Assembly (NCBI GenBank): GCA_009380045.1
Contig: WHSN01000006.1
Location: 1-59,350 of the forward strand
From: Luteitalea sp.
Lineage (GTDB): Bacteria; Acidobacteriota; Vicinamibacteria; Vicinamibacterales; CAVVIG01
Length of the DNA: 59,350 nucleotides
Reading direction: 5' to 3'
Numbering within the stretch: position 1 is the stretch's first letter; each line of letters opens with the position of its first letter. A program made the position numbers and the translations under genes. The notes under the pieces are model-generated. The model ran no database searches and was not told the origin of the DNA. It saw only the letters and a program-made list of their open reading frames with translations. Shown here one piece after another: positions 41,942 through 51,214 of this stretch.

Positions 41942-42940
41942 ATGCGGAGACGACTCAGCTATATAATGACGGCCCTTGCAGCCGCGGGCGTCGCGGCTGT
42001 GTTTCCGATAGCGGTCGGGACTGGTCAGTCACAGAACCTCGAGGGCTCACCAGGTCAGCCGCGCCGTACGGTTGATGGCAAGCCGGATTTCAGCGGCATC
42101 TGGCAGGCGAATACCTCTGCGTACTGGGATTTGCTCACCCATGACGCGCGTCCTATCGTCGGACAGCCGGGCGTGTATCCCGATGTCCCGGTCCTCGCGG
42201 CGCCGGTGGTTGCGCTGGGCACGATTGGATGGGTGCCGGCAGGCGTGGGTGTGGTCGAGGGCGACGAGATCCCGTACCAGCCATGGGCGGCGGCGCGGCA
42301 GAAAGAGAACTTCGCGAACTGGCTGGACCGAGACCCGGAAATCCGATGCTACCTCCCCGGCGTGCCCCGCGCCATGTACATGCCATACAAGTTTCAGATC
42401 GTCCAGGGCCCGGCGAAAGTCATGATGGCCTTTGAGTTCAGAAACGCGGACCGTACGATCCACCTGGACGAGGTTGTGCCCTATCCGGCCGACTCCTACA
42501 TGGGGCACTCCGTCGGCCGCTGGGAAGGCGACACGCTGGTGGTCGAGGTGTCGACGTTTACGCCCCTTACCTGGTTCGATCGGTCCGGGAATTTTCACAG
42601 CGATGCCCTGAAGGTCACCGAGCGTTATACACCCATCGGTCGCGACGCGATTCAGTACGAGGCGACGATCGAGGATTCGAAGGTGTTCACGCGGCCGTGG
42701 AAGATCAGTTTGCCCCTGTACCGTCGCCTCGAACCAAACGTCCAGCTCCTGCCTTTCAGGTGTATGGAGCAGGCCGAAGAGACGGCATTGGGCTACTTGC
42801 GGAAGGAACCGCTCGTGACACGCTGGGAGGGCAAGACCATGATCCTGGAAGTGAAGCGCAAAGTTCCGCCTCTTGCCGAGCTTTACGACATCCAGGTGTC
42901 GGGCAACCCGCCTCCACCTCAGACAGATCCGCCGCGCTGA
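41942..42940 (+). CDS. Secreted protein of the GRWEGDTLVV family (copy C), function unknown
   Basis: A 332-residue protein with a signal peptide (IMTALAAAGVAAVFPIAVG). It is more divergent than copies A and B but keeps TVDGKPDFSGIWQ, VGRWEGDTLVVEVSTFT, LKVTERYTPIGRDAIQYEATI and KVFTRPWKISLPL. The late Cys region reads LPFRCMEQAEETALG rather than CHEGN. It adds a PGVPRAMYMPYKFQIVQG segment. GGGAG precedes the ATG and a good promoter lies at 41860-41889. The function is unknown; the copies suggest local amplification of an envelope or carbohydrate-related factor. Confidence 0.8.
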   Translation: MRRRLSYIMTALAAAGVAAVFPIAVGTGQSQNLEGSPGQPRRTVDGKPDFSGIWQANTSAYWDLLTHDARPIVGQPGVYPDVPVLAAPVVALGTIGWVPAGVGVVEGDEIPYQPWAAARQKENFANWLDRDPEIRCYLPGVPRAMYMPYKFQIVQGPAKVMMAFEFRNADRTIHLDEVVPYPADSYMGHSVGRWEGDTLVVEVSTFTPLTWFDRSGNFHSDALKVTERYTPIGRDAIQYEATIEDSKVFTRPWKISLPLYRRLEPNVQLLPFRCMEQAEETALGYLRKEPLVTRWEGKTMILEVKRKVPPLAELYDIQVSGNPPPPQTDPPR

Positions 42941-43675
42941 GCCGGTCCGGCCAGAAGTGGCTGGGCGGGCTTGTGCGCGGGCACGTTCAGCCTGAGGATC
43001 GCGGCGAGCCTGCTGGACAACGACGGGGCTGCAGTCCGCCCGATCTCACCGGCCCCGGCCATGTCGCGCATCGCGAGAAGCCAGGCGGAACGGGACCGGT
43101 ACGTCCAGTGATCCGATCTGTCCTCCGGAGTCGCGCGACGTCTCCGTGAGCCAGCCGTCGGGGACAGCATGCCGGTCGGGATCGAAGAGATGCCGCCGTT
43201 GCGGAGGCGCCGGATGATCCGATTTCGGATCGGGTTGACTCCTCGGCGTTACCTACGGGCCTCGGGCGAACAGGTGTCCAACTTCGCCTCCCAGTTACTC
43301 ATGGTCAGGTAGTTGACGTTCGAACCGCGACCGCGACGAGACGCACGTCTACCTGATAGGCGGTCTTCGATCCCGGCAATCAACTACGGGGAGGGGCGTG
43401 GCTGCGACGAAGCCACCGGTCGTGTCCCGTCACGCCTCGATCGTACGGAAATCTGCCTCGTCCATGGGCTGACGCCGACTTCCGTCGTGACCTCACCTGC
43501 CACCGCGCGGCGTGATGTGCCTGGCGGCGTAGTCCCCCGAAATCGTTCTTCCAAAGCCATTGACAGCCGGCGGGAACGTGCTAGCATCCGGCCAATATTC
43601 AGCTGGTCGCAATTCTGGTAACGGATGGCATTTGCTGCGCTTCAGTCTCGCAATTCACATCGCTGGGAGAACTGA
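42941..43675. other. 735-base gap with possible remnants and a promoter
   Basis: No gene I can support. A minus-strand stretch at 42919-43170 (RSRSAWLLAMRDMAGAGEIG) may be a remnant of a helical protein but has no start or family. The only other signal is the promoter at 43560-43587 for the following TonB receptor. Confidence 0.4.
43560..43587 (+). promoter_or_regulatory. Promoter of the second TonB receptor
   Basis: TTGACA at 43560-43565, a 16-base spacer and TAGCAT at 43582-43587. It lies 88 bases before the TTG start, with GGGAGA as the ribosome binding site just ahead of the start. Confidence 0.55.
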
Positions 43676-46600
43676 TTGACGAAAACAAGAGCGAGTGTTA
43701 TCGGCGCCATGGTGGGTCTGCTCTGCACAACATCAGCGCCCGTCTGGGCGCAGGCGAGTGGCATCTCGGGCGTCGTCCGTGACTCCTCCGGCGGCGCATT
43801 ACCGGGTGTGACGGTTGAGGCCTCGAGTCCGGCGCTGATCGAAAAGGTGCGCACCGTTGTCACCGATGGTGACGGCCGGTACACCATCGACGCGCTCGGC
43901 TTGGGCACCTACGCGGTGAGCTTCTCGCTCCCCGGCTTCAGAACGTTGAGACGCGAGGGCGTCACCCTCACCACAGGATTCACCGCCACGGTAAACGCCG
44001 ACCTGGAAGTCGGCGGACTCGAGGAAACCATCACTGTCAGCGGGGCGGCCCCGCTGGTCGACGTTCAGAACGCCCGGCAGCAACGTGTCATGTCGGCGAC
44101 TCTGCTCTCGACGTTGCCCACCGGTCAGACCAGCATCGTCAGTCTGATTACTCTTACCCCCGGTATGACCGGCAACGCCACGGTCGGTGGTAGCACCGGC
44201 GCCTATCATTCCGGGCAGACCAAGGGCACCTTTCACGGCAAACGAGGCAGCAAGATCAAGTTCGACGGCATGCGAATCGACAATTACGCAGGGGCCGGAG
44301 ACTCACCAGGCTACTTGTACAACGTCCAGACGATAGAAGAGACAGTGATTGAAACCGGTGGATCCGGGGCCGACAGTGACACGCCCAACGTGTCGATGAA
44401 CCTGATTCCCAAGGAGGGCAGCAACTCGTTCCGCGGCACGGCCAACGGCCTGTTCACGAACCACAGCCTGCAGAGTGACAATCTGACGACCGATCTAATC
44501 GCCCGCGGCCTGCAATCGGTGCCCGAGGTGGACAGGATGTACGATGCAGGGTTCACGCTTGGCGGACCGATCAAGCAGGACAAGGTGTGGTTCTACGCCG
44601 CGATTCGCCGATGGGGCACCAGAAACCAGGCGGCCAACCTGTTCTGGAACGCGACCCAGGGAACGCCTTTCTACACCCCGGACCTGAATCGGCCGGCGTT
44701 CCGCGATGAGAAGTACTCCTCCCATGCGCTGCGCATCACGACGCAGCTGTCGCCGAGGAACAAGCTCCAGGTCTTCGCCGACATCAAGAACGATTGCATC
44801 TGTGAAACCGGCGGCGCCGGTTCGGCCCTTGGAAGCGGTGCGACCAACTCGCGCGAGGGTGTGGCGACCTGGAATCTCTGGCCCAACGGCATCGTCCAGG
44901 GCACGTGGACCAACACGGTCACCAGCAAACTCCTGCTCGATGCCGGCGCGTCGGTGGTGATGTTCCACTGGCCTGGCGACCTGCCGGCAGGCGTGAGCCC
45001 GAACGACGTGTCGATCCTGGAACAGTCGACCAACTTCATCTACAACAGCCCGGGAGGCTTCTACAACCCGGATCGACGGCTCGGCGACCGTTACGCCGAG
45101 CGCTTCGGCGCGTCCTACGTTACCGGGTCTCACGTGTTCAAAGCCGGGGTCACCATCGACCACGGCTACTCGGACACGATCAACATTGGCACCGGTCTCT
45201 CGGTGGCACCCGGGATTTCCTATATCTTCAACCGGGGCTTACCGGTGAGCGTCAGGTACGACGCCCTTCCACGGCATGAGACGTACTATCAAAGAGCGGA
45301 GATGGGCGTATTCGCGCAGGACCAGTGGAGATACAAGCGCTTGACGTTGAACGTCGGCGCGCGATTCGAGTATTACAAGGGCTACATTCCGCCTGTCGAT
45401 CGCGAGGCAGGGCCGTTTGTGCCTGCGGCCCACTTTGACGAAACCGTGAACGCGCCTCTCTGGAAGGACCTGAATCCGCGGCTCGGCGCAGCCTACGACC
45501 TGTCGGGCGACGGCCGGACGGCGATCAAGACGTCGTTTGGTCGGTACGTCTCGATGACCGGCAACACCGCCGTCAGCGTCTATCATCCGCTGAACCGGAC
45601 GGTGAACAACACGACCCGCCCGTGGAACGACACCAACGGAAATTTCTTTCCGGACTGCGTTCTCACCGACTTCGCCGTCAACGGCGAATGCGGCGGACTG
45701 GTGAACACCAACTTCGGCCAGGTGAACCCGAACGCGATCGTCTACGCTGACGATGTGCGGAACGGCTGGTTTCGTCGCCCCTACACCTGGGACTTCGGGT
45801 CGGAGATTCAGCATCAGCTCAGTAGCCAGCTTTCCGTGACCGCCGGTTACTACCACAATTCCGATGGCGGCTTCGCCGTGACCGACAATGTGTCGACGAC
45901 CCCCGGCGACTATTCCACCTTCACGATTACCGCGCCAAGGGATCCCCGCCTGCCCGGGGGCGGCGGCTATCCCGTCACCGGCACGGATGTGAATCCGAAC
46001 AAGTTCGGCATCGTCAACAATGTCATCACGCAGTCGTCGAACTTCGGCAAGCGCACGCGCGTCAACGACTTCGTCGGGCTGACCATCGACCTCAGAATGG
46101 GCAACGGTATCCGGGTCGGCGGCGGCGTCGATGCCGGCCGCACCGCCGATGACGCCTGTTTCGACATCGATGCGGCGATGACACCGACCCTGCTGACCGG
46201 CACCAACACCCTGGTCGCGACGCCCTCGACCAGGTCGGTGGTCAACGGCCAGAACCTCTGTCGCAACGTCGAGGGACTCTCCGATACGGCCCAGATCAAG
46301 TTGAACGGCAGCTATCCCCTGCCTGCCGGTTTCGTCGTGGCGGCGACATTTCAAAACCTGCCCGGCATCCCGTGGCTGGCCACCTATAATGCCACCACCG
46401 CCGAAGTCGCCCCGTCGCTCGGACGGCCACTGTCGGGTGGAGTGAGAACCACCCCGGTCGCGCTGCTTGCGCCCAACCAGATGAGAGAGCCGCGGCGGAC
46501 GCAGATCGACCTGCGCTTGGCGAAAGATGTGAGAGTCGGCGGGGCACGTCGTCTCACGATGAACTTCGACCTGTACAATCTGCTCAACGCCAGCACCGTG

Positions 46601-46696
46601 CTCGGGCTCAACACGACATTTGGCGCGAACTGGCTGGTGCCCCAGCAGATCCTGAATGGCCGATTGCTCCAATTCAGCGCCGGCCTCACGTTCTGA
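43676..46696 (+). CDS. TonB-dependent outer-membrane receptor with carboxypeptidase-regulatory domain
   Basis: A 1006-residue protein starting at TTG 43676 with GGGAGAACTGA ahead. A signal peptide (GAMVGLLCTTSAPVWAQ) leads into the carboxypeptidase-regulatory domain (SGISGVVRDSSGGALPGVTVE, YTIDALGLGTYAVSF). The plug follows (ITVSGAAPLVDVQNARQQRVM), then a barrel ending LLQFSAGLTF with terminal Phe. It is clearly related to the receptor at 15399 but has its own plug variations (GQTKGTFHGKRGSKIKFDG). It stands alone, with its own promoter and a convergent TPR gene downstream. The ligand is unknown. Confidence 0.92.
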   Translation: MTKTRASVIGAMVGLLCTTSAPVWAQASGISGVVRDSSGGALPGVTVEASSPALIEKVRTVVTDGDGRYTIDALGLGTYAVSFSLPGFRTLRREGVTLTTGFTATVNADLEVGGLEETITVSGAAPLVDVQNARQQRVMSATLLSTLPTGQTSIVSLITLTPGMTGNATVGGSTGAYHSGQTKGTFHGKRGSKIKFDGMRIDNYAGAGDSPGYLYNVQTIEETVIETGGSGADSDTPNVSMNLIPKEGSNSFRGTANGLFTNHSLQSDNLTTDLIARGLQSVPEVDRMYDAGFTLGGPIKQDKVWFYAAIRRWGTRNQAANLFWNATQGTPFYTPDLNRPAFRDEKYSSHALRITTQLSPRNKLQVFADIKNDCICETGGAGSALGSGATNSREGVATWNLWPNGIVQGTWTNTVTSKLLLDAGASVVMFHWPGDLPAGVSPNDVSILEQSTNFIYNSPGGFYNPDRRLGDRYAERFGASYVTGSHVFKAGVTIDHGYSDTINIGTGLSVAPGISYIFNRGLPVSVRYDALPRHETYYQRAEMGVFAQDQWRYKRLTLNVGARFEYYKGYIPPVDREAGPFVPAAHFDETVNAPLWKDLNPRLGAAYDLSGDGRTAIKTSFGRYVSMTGNTAVSVYHPLNRTVNNTTRPWNDTNGNFFPDCVLTDFAVNGECGGLVNTNFGQVNPNAIVYADDVRNGWFRRPYTWDFGSEIQHQLSSQLSVTAGYYHNSDGGFAVTDNVSTTPGDYSTFTITAPRDPRLPGGGGYPVTGTDVNPNKFGIVNNVITQSSNFGKRTRVNDFVGLTIDLRMGNGIRVGGGVDAGRTADDACFDIDAAMTPTLLTGTNTLVATPSTRSVVNGQNLCRNVEGLSDTAQIKLNGSYPLPAGFVVAATFQNLPGIPWLATYNATTAEVAPSLGRPLSGGVRTTPVALLAPNQMREPRRTQIDLRLAKDVRVGGARRLTMNFDLYNLLNASTVLGLNTTFGANWLVPQQILNGRLLQFSAGLTF

Positions 46697-46795
46697 TCGC
46701 GCAAGGCGGTCGTGACGGGGAACGTGCGGGTGAACTCGACCCTTCGCATCACCGAGCCGCGCGAGTAAACGCCGCGCGCGAGTGGCACGCGCGCG

Positions 46796-48445
46796 TCACG
46801 GCAATTCTGATTTTCTCCATGGTGTCCGGCACGGCATCTGGCGCTCGTACAGCCTGAGATTCTCGGTCATGCCGTTCGCTAGATCACCTCGCCCGGCTCG
46901 TGTCGCGGCAGAGACAGCTTCACGCTGCCATGTCGCGGCTTCGCTGTACTGACCCAGCTCGGCGAAGATCATCGCCATTGTCTCGCCCAGGTCCATGCGA
47001 CGCTCCGCGTCGGACAGTGTCTGCATCACCGCCATCGCCCTGCGGCCATCGCGTACACGGCCGTCGGGAGATGCCGCCAGCAGCCTGGCGAGTGCGTGGC
47101 TGAGCCCCGGTTGATCGCCATGAACCTTCAACCCGTCGATCAGCCGGTCCGTAGCTTCCCGGTAGCGCCGGAGGCCGACGAGGGTCATCGCATGTCCGAA
47201 GGTTGCTTCGATGACGGGCGGCGTACTCCTGGAAAGGAGCTCGTAGTGAGAGAGCGACTGCTGGAACTGTCCGTCGCGGCGCAGGAGAGCGGCGAGTTTG
47301 AGACGCGCCTCGACGTAGCCCGGTTCGTGTTTCACGGCGGCGGCGAAGTCGCCAATGGCGTCCCGGTCACGACCACCCGCCGCCTTGAGTACGCCCAGGC
47401 TGTAGTGCGCCCTGGCGTACTCCGGGGCAACCCTCACGGCTTCCGTGAACTGCTCTATCGCTCCCGGTGTATCCCCGAGCTGAAACAGCGCGGTTCCCAG
47501 CCGCTGCCGCATCTCGGCGCTGCGGGGTGCCAAGGCGATCCCTTGACGGAAGTTCTCCGCCGCCGTTTTCCAATCTTCCCGGTCAAGCGCCCGGATCCCG
47601 CGAACATCGTAGGCCTCGGGGCTTTGGAGTAGCTCATCCAGTTCCTGCATCAATGGATCGACAACCGGAAGATCGACGTCGCCTCGCCGACGCAGCTCGA
47701 GATGCGCCTGGGCCTTCGCGTGATCGCCGATGGCGCGGTAGGCCATCGCCAGCGGATAGTGCGCGATCACCGCCTTCCGGTCCAACGCCAGGGCCGCCTC
47801 CAGGTGCCGCACGGCGCCGGCGTAGTCCTTCTTCGCGAGGGCGACGCGTCCCAGGTCGAAGCGCGCCGCCACCGAGTCCGGCTGAAGCGTCAACGCCTTC
47901 GCGAGCAGCGGCTCGGCGGCCTCCGCCAGCCCCTGAGCCAAATACACGTCCCCGAGCCAGACCACCGTCGGCACGTCGTCTGCTTTCAGCCGGAGAGCCT
48001 GTTCGAAGTACTCGGCGGACTTTGGCAAGGCGCCCTTGGTCCTGTACAAATGCGCGAGATAGTACGGCCAGCGCATGTCGCCTGGCGCGAGCATCTGTGC
48101 GTTGAGGTAACAGGTTTCAGCCGCGTCATTGAAGCGCGCCGCCATGAGCAACTTTCCCAATTCGCCATAGGCATCGCCGAGCTCAATCGGGGAAACGGCC
48201 GGGTTCTCGCGCGCCGACGTCATCGTGGCGTAGCGCCCTCGTATCGACGCGGCGAGGGCGGCGGTCGACTGCGAGAGATCGGGCAGCGAGACGGTCTGCG
48301 GTGTGTTGACGCCCGGATTCCGGACCAAGGGCCCAGTGCGAGCTGTCGCAGAGGTCGAGTCGTCGGCGGGCGCGCACGCGATGGCCAGGACCGCCAGTGC
48401 CCACGCCGGCGCGGCCAGCCCGAGACGACTCGTGAGCGGTCTCAC
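46796..48445 (-). CDS. TPR-repeat lipoprotein coupled to FG-GAP/UnbV gene
   Basis: A 549-residue protein. The GTG at 48445 overlaps the stop of the upstream gene (GTGA) and gives a signal ending in LAVLAIACAPADD, a probable lipoprotein. About ten tetratricopeptide repeats follow (AEYFEQALRLKADDVPTVVWLGDVYLAQG, ARFDLGRVALAKKDYAGAVRHLEAAL, RQRLGTALFQLGDTPGAIEQFTEAV, ARAHYSLGVLKAAGG). Such arrays are envelope scaffolds. The same domain pairing occurs as a single fused gene at 21990-25511, so the TPR and FG-GAP/UnbV parts probably work together. It converges with the TonB receptor. Confidence 0.83.
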   Translation of the reverse strand: MRPLTSRLGLAAPAWALAVLAIACAPADDSTSATARTGPLVRNPGVNTPQTVSLPDLSQSTAALAASIRGRYATMTSARENPAVSPIELGDAYGELGKLLMAARFNDAAETCYLNAQMLAPGDMRWPYYLAHLYRTKGALPKSAEYFEQALRLKADDVPTVVWLGDVYLAQGLAEAAEPLLAKALTLQPDSVAARFDLGRVALAKKDYAGAVRHLEAALALDRKAVIAHYPLAMAYRAIGDHAKAQAHLELRRRGDVDLPVVDPLMQELDELLQSPEAYDVRGIRALDREDWKTAAENFRQGIALAPRSAEMRQRLGTALFQLGDTPGAIEQFTEAVRVAPEYARAHYSLGVLKAAGGRDRDAIGDFAAAVKHEPGYVEARLKLAALLRRDGQFQQSLSHYELLSRSTPPVIEATFGHAMTLVGLRRYREATDRLIDGLKVHGDQPGLSHALARLLAASPDGRVRDGRRAMAVMQTLSDAERRMDLGETMAMIFAELGQYSEAATWQREAVSAATRAGRGDLANGMTENLRLYERQMPCRTPWRKSELP

Positions 48446-50214
48446 CGGCCGCTGCCTTCCTTCAGGGTTGTATATCGATCGATAGCCACCTCGAGCCATT
48501 CCTCGGTGCGGCCACTCGGCCATCGGATCTGAACTCGTGGATCGTTCGCCGAATTGCCCAGTCCTACGACCACCCGCGAATCATGCGCCGAGGCGTAGCT
48601 ACCGTCGGTCCTCACTCTCCGGTGAAACGTCGAGCCGTCGGCTCGAAACACCGTCACTCGCGCGCCCAGCATGTCGCGGGACGCGTTGGCTCCGACGAGC
48701 CGCACGCCCAGCCAGTGGTTACGGCTACCGATCTGATTGATGAGCAATCGTGTCGGCCCGGCGTCGTTGCTCACGAGCACGTCCACGTCGCCGTCGTTAT
48801 CGACGTCGCCAAACGCCGCTCCCCGACCGACCTCTGAAAGCTCGAATGTCGCGCCGGCCCGGTCGGTGACTTCCTCGAACCGGCCGTTGCGGAGGTTGCG
48901 AAATAACTGTCTTCGCTGGCCGAGGGGAAAGGGAAGATTCGCCTGACCTTCGGGGGCCTGCACCAGCCCGCTGACCGACAGGACATCCAGCCAGCTGTCG
49001 TTGTCGAAGTCGATCCACGCGGTTCCAAAGCCGGTGTTCTCGCGGCTGAGCGCATTGATGCCTGAACGCGCACTTTGATCCTCGAATGCGGCTGAGCCGT
49101 TGTTGATGAAAAGATTCGAACCCTCGCCGGTGAGTGTGGTCACGAGCAGATCGTCATCCCCATCGTTGTCGAAATCCCCGGCGTCGACGCCCATGCTCGC
49201 TTCCGCCTGCCCCTCCGCAGTCAACGCCACGCCAGACACCAGCGCCGTGTCCTTGAAGGTACCGTTGCGCTGATTCATCCATAGTTGATTCTCTTCCCCG
49301 TCGTTGGCGACGTAGAGGTCGATCCATCCGTCGTTGTCGAAGTCGGCGGCGATGACGCCGAGCGTACGTGTCGGCCGCCTGCCGCCGAGCGCAGCCTCGG
49401 TGACGTCGGTGAATGTGCCATCTTGTTGGTTCCGATACAGCCGGCCCGGCTGGCCTTCATAGACCCTCGGCGGGCAATAGCTCCGTTCGCCCGCGACATT
49501 CGTGCACCGCCGGTCCTTCTCGAGGCTGTATTCCACATAGTGCCCGACGTAGAGGTCGAGCCATTCATCGCGGTCGTAGTCCAGAAACGAAGCGGAAACG
49601 CTCCATCCCTGGTCCTCTGTTCCGGTCGCTTTCGAGACATCGGTGAAGGTGCCATCACCGTTGTTGCGCCACAACTGATTTCTGTTGAGACCAGTAAGAT
49701 AGAGATCGATCCACGAGTCGTTGTTGAAGTCCCCGACTGCCACCCCCATGCCGTAGTCGGAGGCCGTGATACCGCTCGGTTCCGTGACATCGGTAAAGCG
49801 GAACGTCCGCGTGCCGTCAGCCGCCACCGCGAGGTCATTGCGGTACAGCCGGCCTCTTGGTGGCAGCGAAGCTTGCCGCGGTGGCGGAACGTGGTCGCCA
49901 ATCCCTCGTCCGAGCAGCTGCCCCTGGACGAGGTAGACATCCAAGTCGTCGTCGTTGTCGTAGTCCACCAGGGCGGCGCCAGGCGCCATCACCTCGGGAA
50001 AATAGAACTTCCCCGACATGCCGTTGTCATGCGTGAAGTCAAGGCCGACCTCTTTCGCCCGATCGACGAACCATTCGTCTTCGCTGATGGCATTCGGCGA
50101 CGGGTGACCGCCGGCCATTGCGGCGGGTGGGGTCCTTCGTCCGGTGTTGTCCGCTCCGCAGGAGACGAGAACCGCCGCGGCTAGCAGCGCAGCGGCTGAT
50201 CTAGTCCTCACCAT
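48442..50214 (-). CDS. CRTAC1-like FG-GAP/VCBS lipoprotein with ASPIC/UnbV domain
   Basis: A 590-residue protein with a lipoprotein signal (AALLAAAVLVSCGAD). Seven calcium-loop FG-GAP repeats are readable: VDYDNDDDLDVYLV, GDFNNDSWIDLYLTG, LDYDRDEWLDLYVGH, ADFDNDGWIDLYVAND, GDFDNDGDDDLLVTT, IDFDNDSWLDVLSVS and GDVDNDGDVDVLVSND. The C-terminal ASPIC/UnbV module is NHWLGVRLVGANASRDMLGARV with VQIRWPSGRTEEWL. A conserved Cys pair sits in RRCTNVAGERSYCPP. The stop overlaps the GTG of the TPR gene. Related to the gene at 25508. Function unknown. Confidence 0.85.
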   Translation of the reverse strand: MVRTRSAAALLAAAVLVSCGADNTGRRTPPAAMAGGHPSPNAISEDEWFVDRAKEVGLDFTHDNGMSGKFYFPEVMAPGAALVDYDNDDDLDVYLVQGQLLGRGIGDHVPPPRQASLPPRGRLYRNDLAVAADGTRTFRFTDVTEPSGITASDYGMGVAVGDFNNDSWIDLYLTGLNRNQLWRNNGDGTFTDVSKATGTEDQGWSVSASFLDYDRDEWLDLYVGHYVEYSLEKDRRCTNVAGERSYCPPRVYEGQPGRLYRNQQDGTFTDVTEAALGGRRPTRTLGVIAADFDNDGWIDLYVANDGEENQLWMNQRNGTFKDTALVSGVALTAEGQAEASMGVDAGDFDNDGDDDLLVTTLTGEGSNLFINNGSAAFEDQSARSGINALSRENTGFGTAWIDFDNDSWLDVLSVSGLVQAPEGQANLPFPLGQRRQLFRNLRNGRFEEVTDRAGATFELSEVGRGAAFGDVDNDGDVDVLVSNDAGPTRLLINQIGSRNHWLGVRLVGANASRDMLGARVTVFRADGSTFHRRVRTDGSYASAHDSRVVVGLGNSANDPRVQIRWPSGRTEEWLEVAIDRYTTLKEGSGR

Positions 50215-50530
50215 GCAGATCCCAGGTGTCTTGTGTGGCGGCCATGGTGGCGATCACAAGATTTGCGAGCCCCGCGAGCCGCAACGTCCCGGGCGCGAAA
50301 ACCAACTCGGGGATGGCCGCGTTGCAGCTTCGTCCAGAGCCAAGTCCATGACCGATCGTCAATTTCAAGCTCGACCAGACGCGCCGAAGGTGCCAAACCT
50401 CACGCGTAGCGACCGCCGAACCTCGGCAAATTGTCGGCGCTCTCGTACAAAGTGGAGTGTCACGGCTCCCCTAGACGGGCCCACGGGGCGGATGCCAGGG
50501 TACGCCGCCAGGGCACCGCCCTGTCGTACT
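50215..50530. other. Intergenic region between UnbV and DUF6152 genes
   Basis: Nothing I can support: no gene, hairpin or promoter stands out. It carries the promoter of the UnbV-TPR pair by position only. Confidence 0.35.
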
Positions 50531-50962
50531 CTACTGAGGTCGCTTCTCATCCGGGGCCCCAGTGCCCGACGAACCCAGGAAGAGGGTCGTGCCGTCGGGA
50601 AGGGTGAGGTCGCGCCCATTGGCCCGCAGCGAACCGTCCTTCGCGCGATACCCGTCTACCACGATCACCGTGCCTGGCAACAGCGCCTGCTTGGTGAACC
50701 CCCGGCGGAACAGCACATTCGGCGTGCCGGCCTCGATCGCCCATTTCTCCACCTTGCCGTCAGCCGTCGGCACGTCGATGTAGATCCAGCAGTGAGGATT
50801 CACCCAGTCCATCCTGGTGACGGTGGCTTTCTCGAATTTCACCGGTTTGGCTGCGTCAAATTCCGCGGCAAAAGCGTGATGCGCCGACAGGGGCCGTGCG
50901 AATTCTCCAAACAGCCCTATGCCGACAACCACGGCCGCACCGAGAGCAAACTTTTGGACCAT
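50531..50962 (-). CDS. DUF6152 family exported protein
   Basis: A 143-residue protein with a signal peptide (ALGAAVVVGIGLFGEFARPLSA) and the DUF6152 signature right after it: HHAFAAEFDAAKPVKFEKATVTRMDWVNPHCWIYIDV. A second strand region follows (WAIEAGTPNVLFRRGF, GTVIVVDGYRAKDGSLRANGRDLTL). Proteins of this family are small periplasmic beta domains common in Acidobacteria and proteobacteria near secreted proteins of unknown role. The initial HH pair and NPHCW could bind a metal. It stands between the UnbV gene and the ABC permease. Confidence 0.85.
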   Translation of the reverse strand: MVQKFALGAAVVVGIGLFGEFARPLSAHHAFAAEFDAAKPVKFEKATVTRMDWVNPHCWIYIDVPTADGKVEKWAIEAGTPNVLFRRGFTKQALLPGTVIVVDGYRAKDGSLRANGRDLTLPDGTTLFLGSSGTGAPDEKRPQ

Positions 50963-51214
50963 TTTGAAACCACCTTTTCCTGTTGAGCAGGCTATTTGGT
51001 TCGACTCGACGAGAGTCTACACCTCGAAGTCCTCGCGTCGTGAGTTTTCAGCGCTCCTCACCCTGCGGCAGCCAACCGGAGACGTCACGTCGCCAGGGTC
51101 TCGGCAATCGGGCCGAACTGTCGTGATTGATACATCGACAACCCGGATTGAACGAAATCGGCTCGGCGATGGTCAGCCGCTCAGCTATCGTTGCTTTGCC
51201 CGATCAGCTTCGGA

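Noticed and set aside
43313..43621. 102-residue plus-strand frame in the gap before the second TonB receptor
   Set aside because: Arg/Pro/Ser-rich with no domain or ribosome binding site, and it overlaps the receptor promoter.
45239..46672. 477-residue minus-strand frame opposite the second TonB receptor
   Set aside because: No start signal, skewed composition, no domain.
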